From positions 16,113-21,512 of the forward strand of contig PCUH01000057.1 of assembly GCA_002770955.1 (NCBI GenBank): a stretch of DNA of 5,400 bases, written 5' to 3'. Source of the stretch: Flavobacteriales bacterium CG18_big_fil_WC_8_21_14_2_50_32_9 (GTDB lineage: Bacteria; Bacteroidota; Bacteroidia; Flavobacteriales_E; Vicingaceae). This document shows, one piece after another, positions 1 to 5,400 of this stretch. Both the position numbers and the translations under genes were made by a program. How positions within the stretch are numbered: the stretch's first letter is position 1; each line of letters opens with the position of its first letter. Below the pieces are notes generated by a model. The model was not told the origin of the DNA, did no database searches, and saw nothing but the letters and a program-made list of their open reading frames with translations.

Positions 1-1846
1 CTCTATTTTCTGATAAAGTCATATTGGTTGCAGCATCTCCTACATTATCGGTGTGTCCGTTGATACTGATTTTAACAGTTGGATTGGTTTTCAAAAAGTC
101 GAGAAACTCATTTAATACCAACATAATTTTTGGTGTTAGTTGATAGGAATTGGTTTCAAAATTAATGTTATTGATTTTATAAGCTGTTCCAATTTCTATT
201 GGTTTAATTTCAACTTTTTCTGTTTTTATAGGTTTTCCCTTTACTATTTCATTTGATGAAATAAGTTGAGATGTAAATGCATATCCTTTCTTTTTAGCTG
301 TAAGCATAATATCTTCATCTTTATCAACACGAACAACAGCTACATAACCTCCTGTTTCTTGATTGATAACTGCTTCTACTTCCTGATTGGTTTTCGTGTT
401 TTTGAGCATTACTTTCGCTTCCTCTGGAACTTTTCCTGAATTGTCTAAAATTTCTCCATTAACAAATACAACAGATTCAGGTCTGGCTTCTTTATAGAGT
501 TCAAAAGTAAAAATATCTAAATCTTTATTTTCGTTAGAGGAACTATAATAGGCAAAATCACCATCTTTGCTTACCACAAAACCATGTTCATCTTTTTCTG
601 TATTAATTGGCACACCTATGTTTATTGGTTTATTAAATTGTTTTGTTGTTTCATTCATTTTTGAATAGAAAATATCGTAACCACCAACTCCAATATGCTC
701 ATTAGAAGAAAAATATAAGGTATAACTATCGGAGTGCATAAATGGGGATTTTTCATCTCCAGGTGTATTTATTGGATAACCTAAGTTAATCGGTTCGCCC
801 CATTTTCCGTTGGGTTGGCGTTCTACTTTATAAATATCCATATCTCCATTAAAATCAACAATTCTAGTAAAGTACAAGGTTTTATTATCGGATGAAATAG
901 AGGGTTGACCTTCCCAAGTTGTTGGCGTATTGATGTGGCTTCCAATAGACTCTAATTTTGTCCAACCTCCATCTTTAAATTCTGAGAAATAAATGTCAGC
1001 ATTATCGAACATTTGTCCCAATCCAGCTCTATTTTTTCCTCTGTAAGGAATTACTTCTACCAAGGTAATAAACAACAATTGATTATCCACAGAAACACTA
1101 ACACCACCCTGATATTGTCCTAAATTAAAGGGATCTGGCATCGGCATTCCTGAAGTAAAAGTGTTGTTGCCAGTTTTTCTACTTCGAATAAACACCTCTT
1201 TCATACCTTTATCAAAACTACTAATTGATTCGTCTTTCATGTTTCTGGTAAAAAACAAATACCTATTATCGGGCGAAAGCATGGGTAAGTATTCATTGTT
1301 TGATGTTGCTGGACCTTCTAATTTTACGGAATGAAATGGAACGGTATCTCTAATTAATTTCAGATAAGTATCAATATCTTCAATTCTTGCGTGTGCATTT
1401 CGTTCATCTTCTTTGTAGGCTTTTGGAGCTGCAACAACAAGTTGATAAAAAGGTTTTGCTTCTGGGTATTTCCGCATTCCAAAATAATAATTTCCTAATT
1501 GCATTGCATGATAGAAATTTCTGTATTCAGGGCATATTTCAACTATTTTTTTCCAATAACTTATACGAAGTGCTGTGCTGTTTTTAAGTCCGCCAACCTC
1601 TCCTTTATTAAAGGCAATTTCAGCTTCTTTATCAGCAATTCCCGCTAGTTCATCATAGGCTTCAAGATAATTTGGGTCAATTTTAATTGCGTCATTCAGC
1701 AATGCTTTTTTTTGATTAAAAGGAGCTAATCGAGCAGATTCGAGATATTTTATTGCTTTTTTCTTTGGCTCAGGGCATTTATCCTCTTGAGCATAACTAT
1801 TTGAATAGTATAAAAATAAAAATATTATTAAAATATAGTTGTTCAC
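1..1846 (-). CDS. TPR / PD40 beta-propeller / OmpA-C envelope protein (3' end outside window)
   Basis: The reading frame is open for 615 codons and runs off the left edge. Residues 1-20 form a type I signal peptide: hydrophobic core after MNNY, ending SYAQ before EDKC. Residues about 32-165 are helical and TPR-like (DPNYLEAYDELA; YYFGMRKYPEAKPFYQLVV). Five PD40 propeller blades follow, near 186-222, 245-290, 313-343, 366-397 and 419-450, with SPDN/SSDN turns and DIY/DIF strand ends. Residues 456-528 resemble a carboxypeptidase-regulatory-like beta-sandwich (VNGEILDNSG, AKKKGYAF). The OmpA C-terminal domain begins near 553 and carries GHTD at 597-600 and LSENR at 611-615; this Asp and Arg correspond to the peptidoglycan-binding pair of OmpA. 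Start: GTG at 1846 is chosen because an in-frame TAA lies two codons upstream and the signal peptide follows at once; AAGAAAAA precedes it. The domain order matches the type IX secretion protein PorE, but similar proteins are numerous in Bacteroidota, so no symbol is given. Likely role: anchoring an envelope complex to peptidoglycan. There is no lipobox; Cys24 lies in EDKC. Confidence 0.93.
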   Translation of the reverse strand, partial: MNNYILIIFLFLYYSNSYAQEDKCPEPKKKAIKYLESARLAPFNQKKALLNDAIKIDPNYLEAYDELAGIADKEAEIAFNKGEVGGLKNSTALRISYWKKIVEICPEYRNFYHAMQLGNYYFGMRKYPEAKPFYQLVVAAPKAYKEDERNAHARIEDIDTYLKLIRDTVPFHSVKLEGPATSNNEYLPMLSPDNRYLFFTRNMKDESISSFDKGMKEVFIRSRKTGNNTFTSGMPMPDPFNLGQYQGGVSVSVDNQLLFITLVEVIPYRGKNRAGLGQMFDNADIYFSEFKDGGWTKLESIGSHINTPTTWEGQPSISSDNKTLYFTRIVDFNGDMDIYKVERQPNGKWGEPINLGYPINTPGDEKSPFMHSDSYTLYFSSNEHIGVGGYDIFYSKMNETTKQFNKPINIGVPINTEKDEHGFVVSKDGDFAYYSSSNENKDLDIFTFELYKEARPESVVFVNGEILDNSGKVPEEAKVMLKNTKTNQEVEAVINQETGGYVAVVRVDKDEDIMLTAKKKGYAFTSQLISSNEIVKGKPIKTEKVEIKPIEIGTAYKINNINFETNSYQLTPKIMLVLNEFLDFLKTNPTVKISINGHTDNVGDAATNMTLSENR

Positions 1847-1953
1847 TTTTTCTTAATTTTTTTTAAACCAATAAACTAAATATTAAAAACCTAATAGGTT
1901 TTTGAAACCTATTAGGTTTTTTTACTAACTACTAACACCTAATTACTTCCCCC
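1847..1953. other. Intergenic gap between two co-directional genes
   Basis: This 107-bp gap contains the terminator at 1885-1923 and only about 38 bp between it and the GTG start at 1846. I see no convincing -7 (TAnnTTTG) or -33 element for the downstream gene on the minus strand; TAGTTTAT is only a poor match. If that gene has its own promoter, it must overlap the terminator hairpin or lie inside the end of the AsmA gene. Confidence 0.6.
1885..1923 (-). terminator. Rho-independent terminator of the AsmA-family gene
   Basis: A perfect 12-bp inverted repeat pairs 1890-1901 (CCTAATAGGTTT) with 1905-1916 (AAACCTATTAGG) around a 3-nt loop. It is flanked by A's at 1885-1889 and T's at 1917-1923, so either strand gives a hairpin followed by a U-run. 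It lies about 30 bp past the stop of the AsmA gene and about 40 bp before the GTG of the next gene. It should therefore end the AsmA transcript and leave the OmpA-family gene mainly to its own promoter or to read-through. The A/T flanks would also stop transcription entering from the other side. Confidence 0.85.
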
Positions 1954-4767
1954 CTATTGAGCATCAACTTTAGCCATTGTAGCATTTGCTTCTTGTTGGG
2001 CTTTAGCCATTAAAGCATCGGCATTTTTCTTGCCTTCATTTTCAATACCTACTGCATTTTTCTCTGCTTCACTTTTCAATTTTTCAGCCGCTTTTTCTGC
2101 TGCTATTTTTTTCAATGGATTTCCGCCAGCTTGTTTCACTAAATCTTTGGCTTGTTTGTCAGCTTCTTGACGAACTTTATCGGCTGCTGATTTAGCTTCG
2201 TTTCTAATTTTTTGAGCATTTTTTTCGGCTTCAGCTAAAATTTTATCTGCTTGTTCTCTTGCTTTTTTCTTTGCTTCTTCCTTAGCTTTATCAACTTCTT
2301 CGGTTATTTTTTCTTTAATTTGTTCTTTAATTTCCTCTTTAATACTTCCCACTGCATCTTTTAGGCTAACACTAACTTTAGGGTCATCAAAAGTACCTTT
2401 AAGTAAAACATCAACATTTATAAAATCAACCGATTTAAGGCTCATCCCTAAGCCAGCTGCTTGGCTGTTTAGTTTATTAACCGCTTCTCCTGCTCCTAAT
2501 TCTGAGCTTGGCACTTTCAACGTCATTTTATAATCAATTGTTTGATCGAAACCATTTGAACCTGACATTGTACCTACTGTTTTACCCATTTTCACATCAA
2601 AAGGATCGATAGTTACACGTCCATCTTTAAAGGCATACTTTAATTTAGCATCGTTTACTTCGAGTTTTTTTAAATTATCATTTTTCAACGCATCTGCCAA
2701 TTTATTCATTGCCTTGAAATCTTCAACTTTAATATTTTTGGTTACCATATTTCCAGTTCCTGTTAATGAGTTCATGTCGGGCATCATCTCTTTATCTAAA
2801 AATCCTTCAACAACCAATGAAGTGTTAAAATTCCCTTTTGCATTTTTAGCATAAGGAGCCATTTCTTCTATGGTGTTAAATGTAGTAACAACTTGCTGGA
2901 TATCAAAATCTTTGATTGCCATGTCGTAGCTAAACCCTGGTTTATCAATATTGGTTGTTTCATAAAAACCATTCATGAGCATACTTCCTCCTAACAAATT
3001 CATGGCAACATTTTTCATGCTTACTTTTTGGTCTTTCACTGTTATTTCACCTTTAAGGTTATCAATATCCATATTATCATAAACGATTTTATTTATAGAT
3101 GAATTTAATACAAAATCAATGTTTTTAGGTACTTCAACAACCGAAAGTGGCACTTCTTCAGTAGCAGTGCCTTCTGCTGCAACAGGTTCATCTGCCATAA
3201 ATTCGTTCAAATTCAATAAATTAGAACTATAATTGAATCGACCAGTTAACACATTAGCACTATCACTAAATAAATAGGCTATAAAGTTTTCAATTTTCCC
3301 ATTGGCTTGCATATCTGATTTGCCAATTTTTGCATCAAAAGCAGCTAATTCAACAAATTTAGGAGAGAAATTCAACAGCATTTTGTTTAGCTGAATAGCA
3401 TAAGGCAATGAATCACTTTTATATAGCATATCCGTAATTCCAAATTGCCCTTGAGCTAAAAATTCTTCGTATTTTTCATTTTCGATAGATGACATTTTTC
3501 CTTTTAATTGTACATCTGCATTTATTTTTCCATTCATTTCATCTCCTGCTTCTAAAGGCATAACATCTTTAACGGAAGTTAAATCTAACGCCATTTTCAA
3601 TCCGCCATCTATGTTTGGGTCAGAAATAGGTGTGCTTACTTTCATGTACATATCTACAGGATTTCCAGCTAATTCTAAGTGGAATTTTTTAAGATTAACC
3701 AAAGTATTGTCTTCGCTTCCTCCTGGGTTTTCAACGTGTAAATCAACCTGAATGTTGTTTACTGCTTTTGGTAAATCGGGGTATTTAAACATAGCGTTTT
3801 CAATCAATAAATCTAATCCAAATGCAGGAAGTGCTGTTTCGGTCATTAATCCTTTTGCATAACCATTTAAGGCTAATTTTCCTTCGGTTTTCACGTTTGC
3901 AAAATCGGTCATATAGACCACTGGAACTAGAGATAAAATATTTTTAAATTCGGTTTTCTTTGCTCCAAATTTAACATCCATATCAATGTTATCATTGTCT
4001 TCAAAAATAGCTACCCAACCATCTAAAGCAAGGGTTAACTCATTAATTTTAAATTGATTTTCGGTAAATGTAAATTTGTTATTGGCTAAATCTGCTTTTA
4101 TAGTGGCATCAATATCAATAATTGCTTTGTTAAAATACTTGATGTTATCCATAGAAAGGTTTAGTGTGTCAATAGTTGTTTTAGTAACTAAATCAGTAAC
4201 ATCTTGGGTCATATCTCCCGAAAGGTTAAAATTTAATCCTAAAACTGTAGTTTGCAAATTCATCGTTGCATCGTTATAAACAATACGAGCATTTTTAATG
4301 GTTAAATCTTTAAGGTTAAGTTTAAATGGCGAAGCAGGTGTTTCTTCTGTTGTTACATCAACTTCTTCTGTTGCTTTTGCGATATCCCAATTGGCTGATG
4401 TATCCGCTAATACAATGGCATTGATTACAGGATTATCAATAAAAATGGTTTTAATTTTAATTTCATCACCACTAATTACACTCATTAAATCTACTTTAAG
4501 TGTAAGATTTTTAATATTGGCTAATTGTGTTCCTTCAAATTTTTCTATTCCATCAACAGTAACATTATCTATAGAAAAATTAAAATCTGGAAAAGTGCTA
4601 ATTAATCCTAAGTCAAACGCACCAAAATCTACTTTAGCGTTCAGGTTAGCATTGGCTTGTTCCTTAACCATTTCAATGATTTTTCCTTTAAACATAAAAG
4701 GCAAAGAAACGAGGAGAATAAGAAGGATTAGGAAGGTTATTCCTGTGATTTTAAAAAATTTTTTCAT
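1954..4767 (-). CDS. AsmA-family inner-membrane-anchored protein with coiled-coil tail
   Basis: This is a complete 937-aa gene. Residues 1-5 are basic (MKKFF), and residues 6-26 form one hydrophobic helix that should act as an uncleaved inner-membrane anchor, leaving the rest in the periplasm. Residues about 30-130 are the AsmA N-terminal region (VDFGAFDLGLISTFPDFNFSIDNVTV; a WDI motif near 127). The middle, 150-530, is a long series of amphipathic beta-strands typical of AsmA/TamB-type proteins. Acidic, Thr-rich linkers lie at 132-146 and 527-541. Residues about 555-800 are the AsmA C-terminal region, with GNFNTSLVVEGFL, GTGNMVTKNIKVEDF and the closing DYKMTLKVPSSELG. From about 809 to the end the chain is charged, Ala/Glu/Lys-rich helix. 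Family members form elongated beta-grooves thought to carry lipids between membranes or to affect outer-membrane assembly; the exact role here is inferred. The ATG follows an A-rich leader with no Shine-Dalgarno sequence. The gene is divergent from the 129-aa gene, and a terminator follows it. Confidence 0.92.
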   Translation of the reverse strand: MKKFFKITGITFLILLILLVSLPFMFKGKIIEMVKEQANANLNAKVDFGAFDLGLISTFPDFNFSIDNVTVDGIEKFEGTQLANIKNLTLKVDLMSVISGDEIKIKTIFIDNPVINAIVLADTSANWDIAKATEEVDVTTEETPASPFKLNLKDLTIKNARIVYNDATMNLQTTVLGLNFNLSGDMTQDVTDLVTKTTIDTLNLSMDNIKYFNKAIIDIDATIKADLANNKFTFTENQFKINELTLALDGWVAIFEDNDNIDMDVKFGAKKTEFKNILSLVPVVYMTDFANVKTEGKLALNGYAKGLMTETALPAFGLDLLIENAMFKYPDLPKAVNNIQVDLHVENPGGSEDNTLVNLKKFHLELAGNPVDMYMKVSTPISDPNIDGGLKMALDLTSVKDVMPLEAGDEMNGKINADVQLKGKMSSIENEKYEEFLAQGQFGITDMLYKSDSLPYAIQLNKMLLNFSPKFVELAAFDAKIGKSDMQANGKIENFIAYLFSDSANVLTGRFNYSSNLLNLNEFMADEPVAAEGTATEEVPLSVVEVPKNIDFVLNSSINKIVYDNMDIDNLKGEITVKDQKVSMKNVAMNLLGGSMLMNGFYETTNIDKPGFSYDMAIKDFDIQQVVTTFNTIEEMAPYAKNAKGNFNTSLVVEGFLDKEMMPDMNSLTGTGNMVTKNIKVEDFKAMNKLADALKNDNLKKLEVNDAKLKYAFKDGRVTIDPFDVKMGKTVGTMSGSNGFDQTIDYKMTLKVPSSELGAGEAVNKLNSQAAGLGMSLKSVDFINVDVLLKGTFDDPKVSVSLKDAVGSIKEEIKEQIKEKITEEVDKAKEEAKKKAREQADKILAEAEKNAQKIRNEAKSAADKVRQEADKQAKDLVKQAGGNPLKKIAAEKAAEKLKSEAEKNAVGIENEGKKNADALMAKAQQEANATMAKVDAQ
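1957..2250 (-). repeat. 11-residue (hendecad) repeats encoding the AsmA C-terminal helix
   Basis: The tail of the AsmA protein repeats every 11 residues without gaps. Block one is 840-850 (ADKILAEAEKN), 851-861 (AQKIRNEAKSA), 862-872 (ADKVRQEADKQ) and a degenerate 873-883 (AKDLVKQAGGN). Residues 884-893 then break the phase. Block two is 894-904 (AEKLKSEAEKN), 905-915 (AVGIENEGKKN), 916-926 (ADALMAKAQQE) and 927-937, ending exactly at the C-terminus. Ala is at position 1 of every unit, and the best units share A-x-K-[IV/L]-x-x-E-A-x-K. The periodicity is at protein level; the DNA copies are diverged. Eleven-residue periodicity suits a nearly straight coiled coil or a long amphipathic helix. 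Confidence 0.75.
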
Positions 4768-4911
4768 CTTTTATTTATTGTTATTGGTTAGAAATATCGT
4801 GCTAAATTAATCAAAGTTTAAGACTAAATAAAATGTGTTTAAAAGAAAAATATTGTTCTATTTTTTCTTTTTTTGAATAAAGATTAATAATTTCGTACAA
4901 AAATTAAAATT
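4768..4911. promoter_or_regulatory. Divergent intergenic promoter region
   Basis: This 144-bp, very AT-rich gap separates two divergent starts and must hold promoters for both genes. On the minus strand, AAACTTTG (complement of 4812-4819) resembles the Bacteroidota -7 box TAnnTTTG and would give a leader of about 40 nt to the AsmA gene, but I see no matching -33 TTTG. The plus-strand candidate is listed separately. I see no clear operator dyad or riboswitch-like structure. Confidence 0.5.
4888..4895 (+). promoter_or_regulatory. Candidate Bacteroidota -7 promoter box for the 129-aa gene
   Basis: TAATTTCG matches TAnnTTTG at all but one defined position and is followed by TAC, a familiar context for this box in Bacteroidota. 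Transcription would begin about 10 nt before the ATG at 4912, giving a very short leader. The nearest upstream TTTG (4872-4875) is only 12 nt away, shorter than the usual spacing of about 19-20 nt, so the -33 half is not supported. Confidence 0.4.
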
Positions 4912-5301
4912 ATGCAAACGACAGAAGGGAATAAATTGATTGAAAAAATTCAAAAAGAAATATCAAAATCTGGTATTAGCCAGAATAAACTAATTGAGCA
5001 ATTAAGAGAATTAAGAGAAATTGCGTTGAAGGAAGAAGATCCTACACTAACAAAAGTAATTCGTTTGACTTATGAACACCTTGCTGAACATGGTACTTTT
5101 AATATTCCTATTCCTGCCGATGAATTAGTTGCAGAAGGAGATGAAGAAGATGCTGAAGCTGAAATGATGATTAATTCTATTGAGACTGATGAAGACAGAG
5201 TAGAAAGCTTGAATTATTTACTTTCGTTGATGCACGATAGAGAAAACCCAAGCAACCGTCAGGAATTGTTTGAATACAGAGATGCGTTGAAAAATTATTA
5301 A
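4912..5301 (+). CDS. Small acidic helical protein of unknown function
   Basis: I do not recognise the family. The 129-aa product has no signal peptide or membrane segment, so it is probably cytoplasmic. It has no Cys or Trp and is acidic, with 30 Asp/Glu against 15 Lys/Arg. Residues about 5-60 look like helices rich in Leu, Ile and charged residues (KLIEQLRELREIALKEED, then LTKVIRLTYEHLAEHG). A short extended stretch (FNIPIPADELV) leads into an acidic patch at 75-84 (EGDEEDAEAE), and residues about 92-128 are helical again (EDRVESLNYLLSLMHDREN, RQELFEYRDALK). The reading frame is judged real because codon use suits the AT-rich genome, a -7-like box precedes it, and a strong terminator follows within 20 bp. 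The ATG at 4912 is the first start, behind an A-rich leader without a Shine-Dalgarno sequence. It appears monocistronic. It could be a small regulator or an assembly factor, but nothing in the sequence decides this. Confidence 0.85.
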   Translation: MQTTEGNKLIEKIQKEISKSGISQNKLIEQLRELREIALKEEDPTLTKVIRLTYEHLAEHGTFNIPIPADELVAEGDEEDAEAEMMINSIETDEDRVESLNYLLSLMHDRENPSNRQELFEYRDALKNY

Positions 5302-5315
5302 TACTATACTTTCGC

Positions 5316-5347
5316 AAAAAAAGCTGTTCGATGAACAGCTTTTTTTT
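5316..5347 (+). terminator. Bidirectional Rho-independent terminator between convergent genes
   Basis: An 8-bp perfect stem pairs 5322-5329 (AGCTGTTC) with 5333-5340 (GAACAGCT) around a GAT loop, with A's at 5316-5321 pairing into the T-run at 5341-5347. It begins 15 bp after the stop of the 129-aa gene. The A-run on one side and T-run on the other give a U-tailed hairpin in both directions, as expected between convergent genes, which supports a minus-strand gene entering from the right. Confidence 0.88.
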
Positions 5348-5366
5348 GTTTTCTTAATTACCTAAA

Positions 5367-5400
5367 TTATTTTTTCAACTTTGGATTCATTGCATCAGTA
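5367..5400 (-). CDS. Possible C-terminal end of a convergent gene (partial)
   Basis: On the minus strand the last 34 bases read TDAMNPKLKK followed by TAA (complement of 5367-5369), with one base left over at the edge. A basic, Lys-rich end just before a bidirectional terminator is what a convergent gene would look like. Ten codons are too few to prove coding or to suggest a function. The 65 bp between this stop and that of the 129-aa gene hold only the terminator. Confidence 0.4.
   Translation of the reverse strand, partial: TDAMNPKLKK

Noticed and set aside
1387..1587. Plus-strand open frame of 66 codons
   Set aside because: It lies fully antisense to the TPR region of the OmpA-family gene, whose frame is continuous and has recognisable domains. 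The product is a low-complexity Leu/Phe shadow.
4076..4279. Plus-strand open frame of 67 codons
   Set aside because: Antisense shadow of the AsmA gene with no independent start context or motif.
1954..4767. Possibility that the hendecad tail is a separate gene fused by error
   Set aside because: The frame is continuous with no stop or shift between the AsmA C-terminal region and the tail, and charged helical extensions of AsmA proteins are plausible in Bacteroidota.
1844..4767. A simple two-gene operon of the AsmA and OmpA-family genes
   Set aside because: A strong hairpin terminator with a U-run lies between them, so co-transcription would need read-through; proximity alone does not establish an operon.
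4298..4810. Plus-strand open frame of 170 codons overlapping the start of the AsmA gene
   Set aside because: It is antisense to the N-terminal region of the AsmA gene; its Ser/Ile/Leu-rich product mirrors that gene's codons and shows no domain or conserved motif.
1..5400. CRISPR array, tRNA or rRNA, insertion sequence, phage or defence genes
   Set aside because: No spaced direct repeats, cloverleaf, transposase or nuclease motifs were seen on either strand; nearly all of the window is accounted for by envelope genes and short gaps.

Overview
The window looks like chromosomal DNA from a member of the Bacteroidota, most likely Flavobacteriales or a relative. The evidence is strongly AT-rich DNA, A-rich translation starts without clear Shine-Dalgarno sequences, a Bacteroidota-style -7-like box, and two envelope protein families typical of that phylum. 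The genus cannot be named from the sequence.

Layout: (1) 2-1846, minus strand: a 5'-complete gene cut by the left edge. It encodes a secreted TPR / five-bladed PD40 propeller / carboxypeptidase-regulatory-like / OmpA-C protein. Its start is GTG and its last visible codon is the conserved Arg of the OmpA peptidoglycan-binding motif. (2) 1847-1953: a short gap with a strong hairpin terminator built from two near-palindromic units. (3) 1954-4767, minus strand: a complete AsmA-family protein of 937 aa with one N-terminal membrane anchor and a C-terminal helical tail of 11-residue repeats. (4) 4768-4911: a divergent promoter region. (5) 4912-5301, plus strand: a small acidic protein of 129 aa and unknown function. 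(6) 5302-5400: a bidirectional terminator, then what looks like the last codons of a convergent minus-strand gene running off the right edge.

The two large genes share an envelope theme. One is an inner-membrane-anchored AsmA protein with a large periplasmic body, and the other is a periplasmic or outer-membrane-associated peptidoglycan-binding protein. They run in the same direction, but a terminator separates them, so a shared function is only suggested. The small divergent gene shows no recognisable link to either.

I found no CRISPR array, RNA gene, insertion sequence, phage gene or defence system. The features most worth a second look are the hendecad-repeat tail of the AsmA protein, the PorE-like architecture of the OmpA protein, and the uncharacterised 129-aa protein.
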